Made by a program: the position numbers and the translations under genes. The notes beneath the pieces were generated by a model. It ran no database searches. It had not been told where the DNA came from and worked only from the letters and a program-made list of their open reading frames with translations. Of a stretch of DNA of 19,614 nt, positions 13,343-19,614 are shown one piece after another. This DNA comes from BM509 sp036396915 (GTDB lineage: Bacteria; Desulfobacterota; Desulfuromonadia; Desulfuromonadales; Geopsychrobacteraceae), in the NCBI GenBank assembly GCA_036396915.1, contig DASWJX010000037.1, forward strand, positions 1 through 19,614. Reading direction: 5' to 3'. The number at the start of each line of letters is the position of its first letter. Position 1 is the first letter of the stretch.

Positions 13343-14197
13343 ATGAAAACGCTCGTACTGGCCTGTATCGACGGCTCCGGTTTTTCTCCGGCCGTTTGCG
13401 ACTGCGCCGCCTGGGCAGCCCTGCAGCTCGAAGCGCCGCTGACCTTTCTGCACGTGCCGAGCAAGGTGCGCGAAGCACCTCGGGCCGACCTGAGCGGCAG
13501 CATCGGCTTCGGCACCCGCGAATCGCTGCTGGAAGAGCTGGCGGCCCTCGATGAGCAGCGCGGCAAGCTGGCCCAGGAACAGGGGCGGCAGATCCTCGCC
13601 GCCGCCCGCGAGCGGACCCGGACCGCCGGCGTCGCTGCCCCAGAAGGGCTGCAGCGCCACGGCGGGCTGGTGGAAACCCTGACGGAACTTGAAGCGGGGG
13701 TTCGCCTGCTGGTCCTCGGCAAACGCGGAGAGTCGGCGGAGTTCGCCGCGGAGCATATCGGCAGTCACCTGGAGCGGGTCATCCGCGCCATGAGCCGGCC
13801 GATCCTGGTGACAACGGAGACCTTTCGCGCGCCCAGGCGCATCATGCTCGCCTTTGACGGCAGCGCCACCACCCGCAAGGGGGTGGAGATGGTCGCGGGC
13901 AGCCCCCTCTTTCGCGGCTTGCCCTGTCATCTGGTGATGGTCGGCGCCGACACCGCCGATGCCCGCGCTCAGCTGGCCCGAGCCCGGCAGACCCTGGAGA
14001 ACGCCGGGTTTGAGACCCCGGCCAGCATCCTTCCCGGTGAGCCGGAAAGCGTCCTTGCAGAATACCGGCAGGAGAACGACATCGACCTGATGATCATGGG
14101 CGCCTACGGCCATTCGCGCATGCGCCAGCTGTTCGTCGGCAGTACGACAACGGCAATGATCCGCAATTCGAGCGTCCCGTTGCTGCTGCTGCGCTGA
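13343..14197 (+). CDS. Tandem-domain universal stress protein (UspA family)
   Basis: A 284-residue cytoplasmic protein made of two Usp domains. The N-terminal domain (about 1-150) begins TLVLACIDGSGFSPAVCDCAAW. The C-terminal domain (about 155-284) begins RRIMLAFDGSATTRKGVEM. The second keeps the full ATP-binding motif G-2x-G-9x-G-S/T as GAYGHSRMRQLFVGST; the first has a degenerate version (GKRGESAEF), so it may not bind ATP. The ATG at 13343 has AAGGAG upstream; a GTG at 13328 is part of that ribosome site and not preferred. It follows the SulP gene by 59 bases on the same strand and probably modulates or accompanies that transporter, as Usp proteins often do. Confidence 0.88.
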   Translation: MKTLVLACIDGSGFSPAVCDCAAWAALQLEAPLTFLHVPSKVREAPRADLSGSIGFGTRESLLEELAALDEQRGKLAQEQGRQILAAARERTRTAGVAAPEGLQRHGGLVETLTELEAGVRLLVLGKRGESAEFAAEHIGSHLERVIRAMSRPILVTTETFRAPRRIMLAFDGSATTRKGVEMVAGSPLFRGLPCHLVMVGADTADARAQLARARQTLENAGFETPASILPGEPESVLAEYRQENDIDLMIMGAYGHSRMRQLFVGSTTTAMIRNSSVPLLLLR

Positions 14198-14252
14198 TTC
14201 AGCCCGTTGCGCAATTGGCGGCGGAACCCGCCTGGGAGCGTTGTGCGGCTCC

Positions 14253-15467
14253 TCAGTAGGTGATAAACAGGCCGGCCGCAAAGGTCTCGATCGAATCCTC
14301 ACGCGAAGTACCGATCAAGGCGTCCGCCGTCATCTTTTCGTAGCCGATCTTCAGGTTGGCGTTATGGCCTGCCAGGAAATAGCTAAAACCGACACGATAG
14401 GCGTCATAGCTGCCTTTGCCCGAAGCGGCGGCGGCCTCCCAGCTTTCGTACTCGGCCCAGGGCTGCATGTTGTTGATGTAGTACCCGGCCTGAAGATAGT
14501 AGCCGTCCCCTTGCGCCTGCCGGGCATCGACCAGCCTGGATCCGTCACCGGCGACATCCAGCGCGGTCGCGCCGTCGAGGTCGAGATCGGTATAAGCGGC
14601 CTCGAAAGTCACACTGCCCGGACCGAGCGGATAATCGGCAAACAGATCAACGCTGTACAGCGCGTAGTCGGCATCGCTGCCGCCGGCCAGATCGGCGGCG
14701 ACCGAAGCCTGACGATCGAACGCGGCCCCCAGGGCGACGGTTTTCTTCTTGCCGAGGTAGGTTGACAGCTCGTAATAGGCCTCCTCCGCCTCGAAAAAGT
14801 TGACCTGCAGCCGCCCGGCCACGCGCTCGTCGTCAGCGTCGGCCTGCTGGATGCCGTCATAAATCCCCAGGTAATACTTGACGTGCAGAGCGGCGTTGAA
14901 GGAATGCGTGCCGAACAGGGTGATCCCCGTATCCCGGACGTCAACGTCACCCCGCAAGCCGGAATCCGCATCCGCATAGGTGGTATTCGCGAACTGGGTG
15001 ACCGCACGCGCCCCCCAGGTCAGGGATTTATAGGTGATCCCCGGCCGGTCCAGCGCCAGCAGGGCGCCGGAGCTGGTCAACGTCTGCCGAGGCCCCGGGG
15101 CCATGTTTTCACCGATGAAGATATTCGCCAGCTTATGCGGCTTCAACTGCACGAAGGCGTCGATCATCCGCACATCGCCGCCGGCGGCCGCATCCTCGGA
15201 GAACTCGGTCTGCAGAAAAATGCCGATCTGTTTAGTGACATCCGCCCCCAGACGCAGGCGCGCCCGCCGGATTTTGAAGTCATCGTGGCTTTCAAAGTCG
15301 CCGTCTCCATCCAGATCCCGGTCCTGAGTCAGATAAAGCGTCTGCAGGCGGAAGCCCAAATTGATCTTCGCCTCCTCGTTGATTTTCAGTTCGGCGCCGG
15401 CCAGAGCCGTTGAAGCGCAAACAACGACCAGCAACAAGGGGCAGAAAAACCGTATGATGGTTGACAT
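14253..15467 (-). CDS. Outer-membrane porin of the OprP/OprO (phosphate-selective porin) family
   Basis: A 404-residue beta-barrel protein. The N-terminus is a clear signal peptide (MSTIIRFF, hydrophobic LLLVVV core, cleavage near ALA-GA at about residue 24). The mature part has alternating aromatic/aliphatic strands such as INLGFRLQTLYL and IRRARLRLGADVTKQIGIFLQTEFSED, the family's GENMAPGPRQTLTSSG segment, and ends in LFITY, consistent with a barrel-terminal aromatic. An acidic DLDGDGDFE stretch could bind calcium. Substrate specificity cannot be told, and many non-phosphate porins fall in this family. The ATG at 15467 follows GGGAGG and is chosen over an upstream start. It lies 84 bases after the cytochrome gene and converges on the Usp gene. 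Confidence 0.85.
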   Translation of the reverse strand: MSTIIRFFCPLLLVVVCASTALAGAELKINEEAKINLGFRLQTLYLTQDRDLDGDGDFESHDDFKIRRARLRLGADVTKQIGIFLQTEFSEDAAAGGDVRMIDAFVQLKPHKLANIFIGENMAPGPRQTLTSSGALLALDRPGITYKSLTWGARAVTQFANTTYADADSGLRGDVDVRDTGITLFGTHSFNAALHVKYYLGIYDGIQQADADDERVAGRLQVNFFEAEEAYYELSTYLGKKKTVALGAAFDRQASVAADLAGGSDADYALYSVDLFADYPLGPGSVTFEAAYTDLDLDGATALDVAGDGSRLVDARQAQGDGYYLQAGYYINNMQPWAEYESWEAAAASGKGSYDAYRVGFSYFLAGHNANLKIGYEKMTADALIGTSREDSIETFAAGLFITY

Positions 15468-15551
15468 GTTGACCTCCCTGGATGGCACGATGCGGGGTGT
15501 GTGCAACGCTGGCACCGGTCAACTTCCGTTGCCGGGAGCTCCGCGGCGCCT

Positions 15552-16085
15552 TTAGTGATGACCATGCTCTTGCCATGTTTCCGGAGCTTGCTGCTGCAGA
15601 TGCAGAATGTAATTCACCAGATGCCAGCGATCGACTAAAGGGATGTCCGGAAATGCCGGCATGCCGGTCTTTCCCGAGCCGTGACCGATGATCCAGAACT
15701 TTTCCCCCGGCCCGTAAACGGCACTGTGTTGTTTGTCGAGGAAGTTCGCCGGCGGCGTCTTGAGCGCCGCGGCGGCCGGTCCCCCGCCGTCTCCGGACGC
15801 ACCGTGGCAGAGGCTGCAGTTCCGCAGGAACTGCTTGCGCCCCTGTTGCAAAGAGTCTTCATCGGGCACCACCGGCGTTCGTTCCATGATCCGATAGGCT
15901 TCGGGAATTTCATCCTTCAGGGCCAGCATCGCCCGCCGATGTTCGGCGCGTGCCGCATCATGCGCATCATGTTGTTCCCGGTGCTTCTCCTGCGCCGCAG
16001 TCGTAGCGGCGGTCAGGACCGCGAGTGCCAGGGCCACGAGACAGCGTAGCAGCATGAGCCTTGTGCCGCGGGTCGGTTTATTCAC
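15552..16085 (-). CDS. Secreted monohaem cytochrome c, class I
   Basis: A protein of about 177 residues with an N-terminal hydrophobic signal (about 12-31) and one haem motif C90-S-L-C93-H94. The probable sixth ligand is M142 in GMPAF. HLVNYILHLQQ is the C-terminal helix of the c fold. Between signal and haem lies an acidic/His-rich helical stretch (about 33-60), and the chain ends EHGHH. It would act in the periplasm as an electron carrier. The start is taken as GTG at 16085, eight bases after GGAGGAGG; a TTG at 16091 is too close to that site. The porin gene follows on the same strand. Partner enzyme unknown. Confidence 0.85.
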   Translation of the reverse strand: MNKPTRGTRLMLLRCLVALALAVLTAATTAAQEKHREQHDAHDAARAEHRRAMLALKDEIPEAYRIMERTPVVPDEDSLQQGRKQFLRNCSLCHGASGDGGGPAAAALKTPPANFLDKQHSAVYGPGEKFWIIGHGSGKTGMPAFPDIPLVDRWHLVNYILHLQQQAPETWQEHGHH

Positions 16086-16251
16086 CGGCAAATCCTCCTC
16101 CTTTCTTCCGGGACGGATCGGCGGCAGCGCCCGGTCACTGCGGCGGCCGCTTCACTGCCGTCGTTCATTGTCGAAAAAGCGTATCGCGGATTTTCGGATT
16201 TCGCAAATGCGCAGCTTCCTTGGCGCAACTGCTGTTGCCGGACCGCCTGCT

Positions 16252-16869
16252 TCAAGGCGGCGGGGGAGCTGTCGTCCGCAGCCGGATCCGTTCGGCCATC
16301 TCCCGTCCGAAGCGTTCCAGCAGTCGCCCCTGGGCGGCGACCAGCGCCTGGTAGCCCGGCTGTTCAAGCGCTTCCCGGGAGCGCTTGAAGCCGGACAGCA
16401 GCAGGTCTTCCCTGCGGTTCGACAGCACCCAGCGTGCTTCCAGGTAGGCTGCCTGGCCCAGCACGCCGTCCAGTCTTTGAATGTCGACCCGCAGCTGCCA
16501 GTCGGGCGCGAGCCGGCTCGGCCAGGGAAAGATGACGATCTGTTCGCTGCCGAGCTGGCGGGCCAGATTGTCGGCCAGCAGATAAACGATCTCTTCCTGC
16601 AGATCGCCGCTCCAGCGGTCGGCTTCGGCGTGGACCACCCGATAGGCGTCATCCCGGGTGACCAGCTGGGGACGTTTCAGCAGTTGCGGCAGCCGCACGG
16701 GACCGACGCCCACCGACACCGCCGCCGGCTGTTCGCTGCGCCGGTCGTACTGCGGCGTCGCGGCTTGCAAACTGTAGTAGTTGACGGTTGCGGCTTTGCC
16801 GCCGCAGCCAAACAGCGGCATGAGCAGCAGCAGACACCCCACCGCGATCAGTCGTTGCGGATGGCTCAT
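16252..16869 (-). CDS. pqiC: PqiC-like outer-membrane lipoprotein of an MCE lipid transport system
   Basis: A 205-residue lipoprotein of the PqiC/YmbA (DUF330) family. The N-terminus has a signal and a lipobox LFGC with the lipidated Cys at residue 22. The mature part carries NYYSLQAATPQ, VSVGVGPVRLPQLLKRPQLVTR and LADNLARQLGS, the usual order. PqiC sits under the outer membrane and completes the PqiB tunnel that carries lipids across the periplasm. Its start overlaps the end of pqiB by 4 bases (ATGA), showing one operon. It ends in a short run of prolines, and a perfect 6-bp hairpin overlaps the stop codon. Confidence 0.87.
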   Translation of the reverse strand: MSHPQRLIAVGCLLLLMPLFGCGGKAATVNYYSLQAATPQYDRRSEQPAAVSVGVGPVRLPQLLKRPQLVTRDDAYRVVHAEADRWSGDLQEEIVYLLADNLARQLGSEQIVIFPWPSRLAPDWQLRVDIQRLDGVLGQAAYLEARWVLSNRREDLLLSGFKRSREALEQPGYQALVAAQGRLLERFGREMAERIRLRTTAPPPP

Positions 16870-18479
16870 CGGGCCTCCTCGTCTTTGCCGAAAAAGATGC
16901 TTTGCGGCTTGCGCTCCAGGGTGTCGGCGAGGGTTCTCAGCGAGCGTGAAGTCATCCGCAGCTCGCTCAACAGTTCCCGCAGGCTGTAGTGCAGGCCGGA
17001 ATCCTCGTCGAAACCGGTCTGCAGCGCTACGGTCGTTTTCCGGAACTGCTCCAGGGTGTCGACAAGGGCGGGGCTCAGCTCGTTGTCGGCCCGGTTCAGG
17101 GTTGTCTTTACCGCGGTCAGCGTTTCTTGCAGACTGTTCAGGGTTGTTCTCAGCTCGCTGCCGATCTGCTCGGCCGGCAGCTGTTCGAGTTTCGCCAGGA
17201 CGTTGCTGATGCTCTGCGTGGCCTGACTGAGGGTCGAGGGGCTGGTCGGGATCTGCGGATATGGATCATCGGCAAGCGGCGCCGCCAAAGGTGCGGGCTC
17301 CTGAAAATCGAGAGCGACATAGAGCTGGTCGGACAACAGGTGTTCGGAGGCGAGCTGGGCGTGCAGTCCGCGCGCGATCAGACGGGGGAAGGTGTTTCGC
17401 ATGATCTGTTCCGCCGTGGCGTTCGGCGCGATCCGCTGTGGTTCTATGGCCAGAATCGTCTTGATCCGGAACGCACCGGTCAAAAGATCCGTTTCGGGAA
17501 GAATGGCCTCCACTTCGCCGATCCTGATGCCCTTGAACTCCACCGGCGCGCCCGGCGCGAGGCCGCGCACGGAGTCGCTGAAGTAGGCCATCAGGCGGCT
17601 CCTGGCGGCATGTTTGTCCTTTATGTGTTTGCGGTCCGGGTACAGCTGAAAGGTTTCTCCGGCGCCGGCCGCAGCCATCGGCGCCGCGACCGGCGAATCG
17701 AAGGCGATGCCGCCGAGAAAGACGGAAATCAGCGAGCCGGTCTTGATCTCGACCCCGCCGGTATTGATGTCGACCTGAATCCCGCTGGCATTCCAGAAGT
17801 GGCTGTTTTCCCGGACCAGATCGTAAAACGGCGCTTCGACAAAGATATCGATGAGGACCCCGGCGCGGTCGCCTTGGAGGCGATAGTCGGTGACCTGACC
17901 GACTTCGATCTGCCGGTAGAGAACCGGCGAGCCGATGCTCAGGGAGCCGAGTGACTCGGAGGAGAGGACGAAGTAACGTCCGCTGCGACTGGTGCTGATC
18001 GCCGGCGGCCGTTCCAGGCCGACAAAATCAAAGCGGGGACGTCCTTCCAGGACCGGATCGATGGCAATATAGGCCCCCGAGATGAGGGTGCCGAGATCAC
18101 GCACCTCCTTGGCGCTGACGCGGGCCCTGACGATCCAGAACCTGGTCTGATCGGTCAGATATTGTTCCGTGCCGCGTCTGAGCTCGGCGGTGACGACGAC
18201 TCCGTCCAGATTCTCGGCGATGGCGATGTCTCTGACTGTGCCAATCTCGACTTCCTTGTACTTGATCCTGGTTTGTTCCGGCTCAAGCCCTTCGGCGCTG
18301 GGAAAACTGATGGTGATGGTCGGACCCCTGGCGGCAACCGTCGTATAGACCAGCCAGCCGGCGATCAGCACGGTGAGCGCCGGCATCAGCCAGGTTACGG
18401 AAAAACGCCGCGTCGACCGGATCTCGGCAAACGGGATGGCCGCTTCGGCCGGCGCTTGCTCCGCTGGTTTCTCAGACAT
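16866..18479 (-). CDS. pqiB: PqiB-like MCE/MlaD protein
   Basis: A 537-residue inner-membrane-anchored protein with one N-terminal membrane helix (about 33-52) and three MCE/MlaD domains (about 58-150, 168-275 and 290-395). Repeat marks are ITISFPSAEGLEPEQTRIKYKEVEIGTV, LSIGSPVLYRQIEVGQVTDYRL and LAPGAPVEFKGIRIGEVEAI. The C-terminal part (about 420-530) is a long heptad-rich helical segment. In E. coli, PqiB forms a stacked-ring needle with this helical tip, a conduit for lipids between the membranes. The ATG at 18479 follows GGAGGAAG and overlaps the PqiA stop by 8 bases. Substrate lipid unknown. Confidence 0.9.
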   Translation of the reverse strand: MSEKPAEQAPAEAAIPFAEIRSTRRFSVTWLMPALTVLIAGWLVYTTVAARGPTITISFPSAEGLEPEQTRIKYKEVEIGTVRDIAIAENLDGVVVTAELRRGTEQYLTDQTRFWIVRARVSAKEVRDLGTLISGAYIAIDPVLEGRPRFDFVGLERPPAISTSRSGRYFVLSSESLGSLSIGSPVLYRQIEVGQVTDYRLQGDRAGVLIDIFVEAPFYDLVRENSHFWNASGIQVDINTGGVEIKTGSLISVFLGGIAFDSPVAAPMAAAGAGETFQLYPDRKHIKDKHAARSRLMAYFSDSVRGLAPGAPVEFKGIRIGEVEAILPETDLLTGAFRIKTILAIEPQRIAPNATAEQIMRNTFPRLIARGLHAQLASEHLLSDQLYVALDFQEPAPLAAPLADDPYPQIPTSPSTLSQATQSISNVLAKLEQLPAEQIGSELRTTLNSLQETLTAVKTTLNRADNELSPALVDTLEQFRKTTVALQTGFDEDSGLHYSLRELLSELRMTSRSLRTLADTLERKPQSIFFGKDEEAR

Positions 18480-19107
18480 GATCTTCCTCCAGGGCATCCC
18501 AGATCAAACGTGGATCGAAACTGTTCGCCGCGAACATGGTGATAATGACGACAGCGGCAAAATAGTGCCCGCCCGGTCCGGCGTCGAGATTGGCCAGGGC
18601 GCCGAGTTTGACCAGGGCGATCATCAGGGTGATGACAAAAACGTCGAGCATCGACCAGCGACCGACCAGGTCGATGATGCGGAACAGGCGCGTCCGGTGG
18701 CGCGGGCGGCTGAACCAGCGCAGTTGAATGCTCAGCAGCAGATAGCTGAGTGTCACGATCTTGAAGATCGGGATGAAAACGCTGGCGGTAAAGATGATCA
18801 GGGCAATAAACGGGGAACCGTCTTCATAAAAAAAGATGACGCCGGAGAGGATGGTGTCGGCTTGCGTCGCTCCCAGCGAGCTGGAGAGGGTGATCGGCAA
18901 AAGATTGGCGGGGATATACAAGAGCGCCGCGGAGAACAGCAGCGCCCAGGTGCGCGACAGGCTGTTCGGCTTGCGCGCGTGCAGGGCGGCTCCGCAACGG
19001 GGACAAACCGGTAGCCCTGCGCTGCCGCAAGGCATGCGGCTGGTCAGGCGGCAGGTCCCGCAACTGACCAGGCCTGCCCGGCGGGCGGTCGTCACAGCGC
19101 TGTTCAT
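18472..19107 (-). CDS. pqiA: PqiA-domain membrane protein, second (C-terminal-half-like) unit
   Basis: A 211-residue protein with a rubredoxin-like metal-binding head, C-G-T-C and later C-P-R-C-G (about residues 16-38). Four membrane segments of the PqiA domain follow, marked by SRTWALLFSAALLYIPANLLPITL, FIPIFKIVTLSYLLLS, RWSMLDVFVITLMIALVKLG and the end SFDPRLIWD. E. coli PqiA is a single protein with two such halves; here the halves are separate genes. Its ATG overlaps the previous gene by 4 bases, and its end overlaps pqiB by 8 bases. PqiA works with PqiB and PqiC in envelope lipid transport and stress resistance; the mechanism is unknown. Confidence 0.87.
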   Translation of the reverse strand: MNSAVTTARRAGLVSCGTCRLTSRMPCGSAGLPVCPRCGAALHARKPNSLSRTWALLFSAALLYIPANLLPITLSSSLGATQADTILSGVIFFYEDGSPFIALIIFTASVFIPIFKIVTLSYLLLSIQLRWFSRPRHRTRLFRIIDLVGRWSMLDVFVITLMIALVKLGALANLDAGPGGHYFAAVVIITMFAANSFDPRLIWDALEEDHV

Positions 19108-19614
19108 GACGGCTCAAGCCTTTCCCAGAGCTGCTGATGATCGACCAGCATACCGATGCCGATCTGCACCAGGATCAACCCCGCGAAAGAGTAAAGAGCG
19201 ACGCCCGGGATAACGGTTCCGATCTTCAGCAGTTTGATCAGGGCGACCAGGATGCCGATCATATAGATGTCAAGCATGCTCCAGGGCTCGATGGCAATGA
19301 TGCTTTTCAGCAGCGGTTTTCCGCCGGGTACCTGTTTGCCGAGCGATAACAGGCCGAGAATGTAGCTCAGTCCGCACAGCTGCAGCAGCGGCGCCAGCAG
19401 GGTGGTCAGGACAACCACGGCCCCGAGCCCCCACATGCGGCTCTGGAACAGCTGGAAGATGCCGCTGATGAAGATGCTGTCCTGCTGTATCCCGCCGGTC
19501 TTCACCGCCATGAAAGGGAAGGCGTTGGCCATGAAGAACAGGAGCAGGCCGCTGAGAACCAGCGGCAGCGTCCGGGAGATCATGTGGATTCTGGGGCGGA
19601 GCAGAATCGCTCCG
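19104..19614 (-). CDS. pqiA: PqiA-domain membrane protein, first unit (partial, 5' end outside window)
   Basis: The frame is open from its stop at 19104 to the window edge (170 codons), so the N-terminus is missing. An internal ATG at 19583 is not the true start, because the preceding codons continue the pattern expected before the first helix. PqiA signatures are ISRTLPLVLSGLLLFFMANAFPFM, LCGLSYILGLLSLGKQ and PWSMLDIYMIGILVALIKLLKIGTV, ending DHQQLWERLEPS. It is paired with the next gene by an ATGA overlap. Together they make the two-domain PqiA of the pqi operon. A cysteine head like that of its partner may lie outside the window. Confidence 0.83.
   Translation of the reverse strand, partial: GAILLRPRIHMISRTLPLVLSGLLLFFMANAFPFMAVKTGGIQQDSIFISGIFQLFQSRMWGLGAVVVLTTLLAPLLQLCGLSYILGLLSLGKQVPGGKPLLKSIIAIEPWSMLDIYMIGILVALIKLLKIGTVIPGVALYSFAGLILVQIGIGMLVDHQQLWERLEPS

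Noticed and set aside
16252..16270. Rho-independent terminator after pqiC
   Set aside because: A 6-bp perfect hairpin overlaps the stop, but no T-run follows on the minus strand.
1..19614. CRISPR arrays, tRNA or rRNA genes, prophage structural genes
   Set aside because: No regularly spaced direct repeats, cloverleaf patterns or phage proteins were recognised; a tool search was not possible.

Overview
The window is GC-rich bacterial DNA with genes packed on both strands. The mix of genes suggests a Gram-negative, anaerobically respiring deltaproteobacterium, probably a Desulfuromonas/Geobacter/Pelobacter relative: a split PqiA pair with PqiB and PqiC, a SulP-Usp pair, a secreted monohaem cytochrome c beside an OprP/O-like porin, and a large GAF/sigma-54 activator. 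That taxonomic guess is inference from gene content and style, not from a marker gene.

Left part (1-2603) is accessory defence/stability DNA. An AbiE-type system lies on the minus strand: AbiEi-like antitoxin, then the AbiEii nucleotidyltransferase toxin, which runs off the left edge. Its promoter is overlapped by a perfect 8-bp inverted repeat that looks like the autorepression operator. A gene-free stretch follows (about 1509-1941) with several clean RNA-type hairpins that resemble a decayed group II intron 5' part. Next is a translationally coupled YefM/Phd-ParE type II toxin-antitoxin pair on the plus strand.

Middle part (2888-6041) is a loose set of plus-strand single genes: a flavin-binding PPOX-fold protein, a DoxX membrane protein, a REP-associated tyrosine transposase (RAYT), a cytosine deaminase of the yeast Fcy1 type, and an AzoR-like flavin reductase. 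Four copies of a 23-nt REP hairpin, each with a GTAG foot, lie in or next to the RAYT gene. Two lie inside its coding sequence and are translated in frame. Two lie just downstream. Paired base changes between the copies preserve the hairpin. This self-contained RAYT/REP unit is the most interesting thing in the window.

Next comes a minus-strand operon (8374 to 6310) of a MazG-like pyrophosphohydrolase, bioA (biotin synthesis) and a MaoC-type hydratase. It is divergent from a 944-residue triple-GAF, sigma-54-interacting regulator that has a strong sigma-70 promoter. A SulP anion transporter with a STAS tail and a tandem universal stress protein follow. A near-identical short sequence sits on the stop codons of both the regulator and the SulP gene.

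The right part (14253-19614) is minus strand and concerns the cell envelope. A periplasmic cytochrome c and an outer-membrane porin are followed (upstream in transcription) by a pqiA-pqiA-pqiB-pqiC operon for lipid transport between inner and outer membrane. Its first pqiA gene is cut by the window edge.
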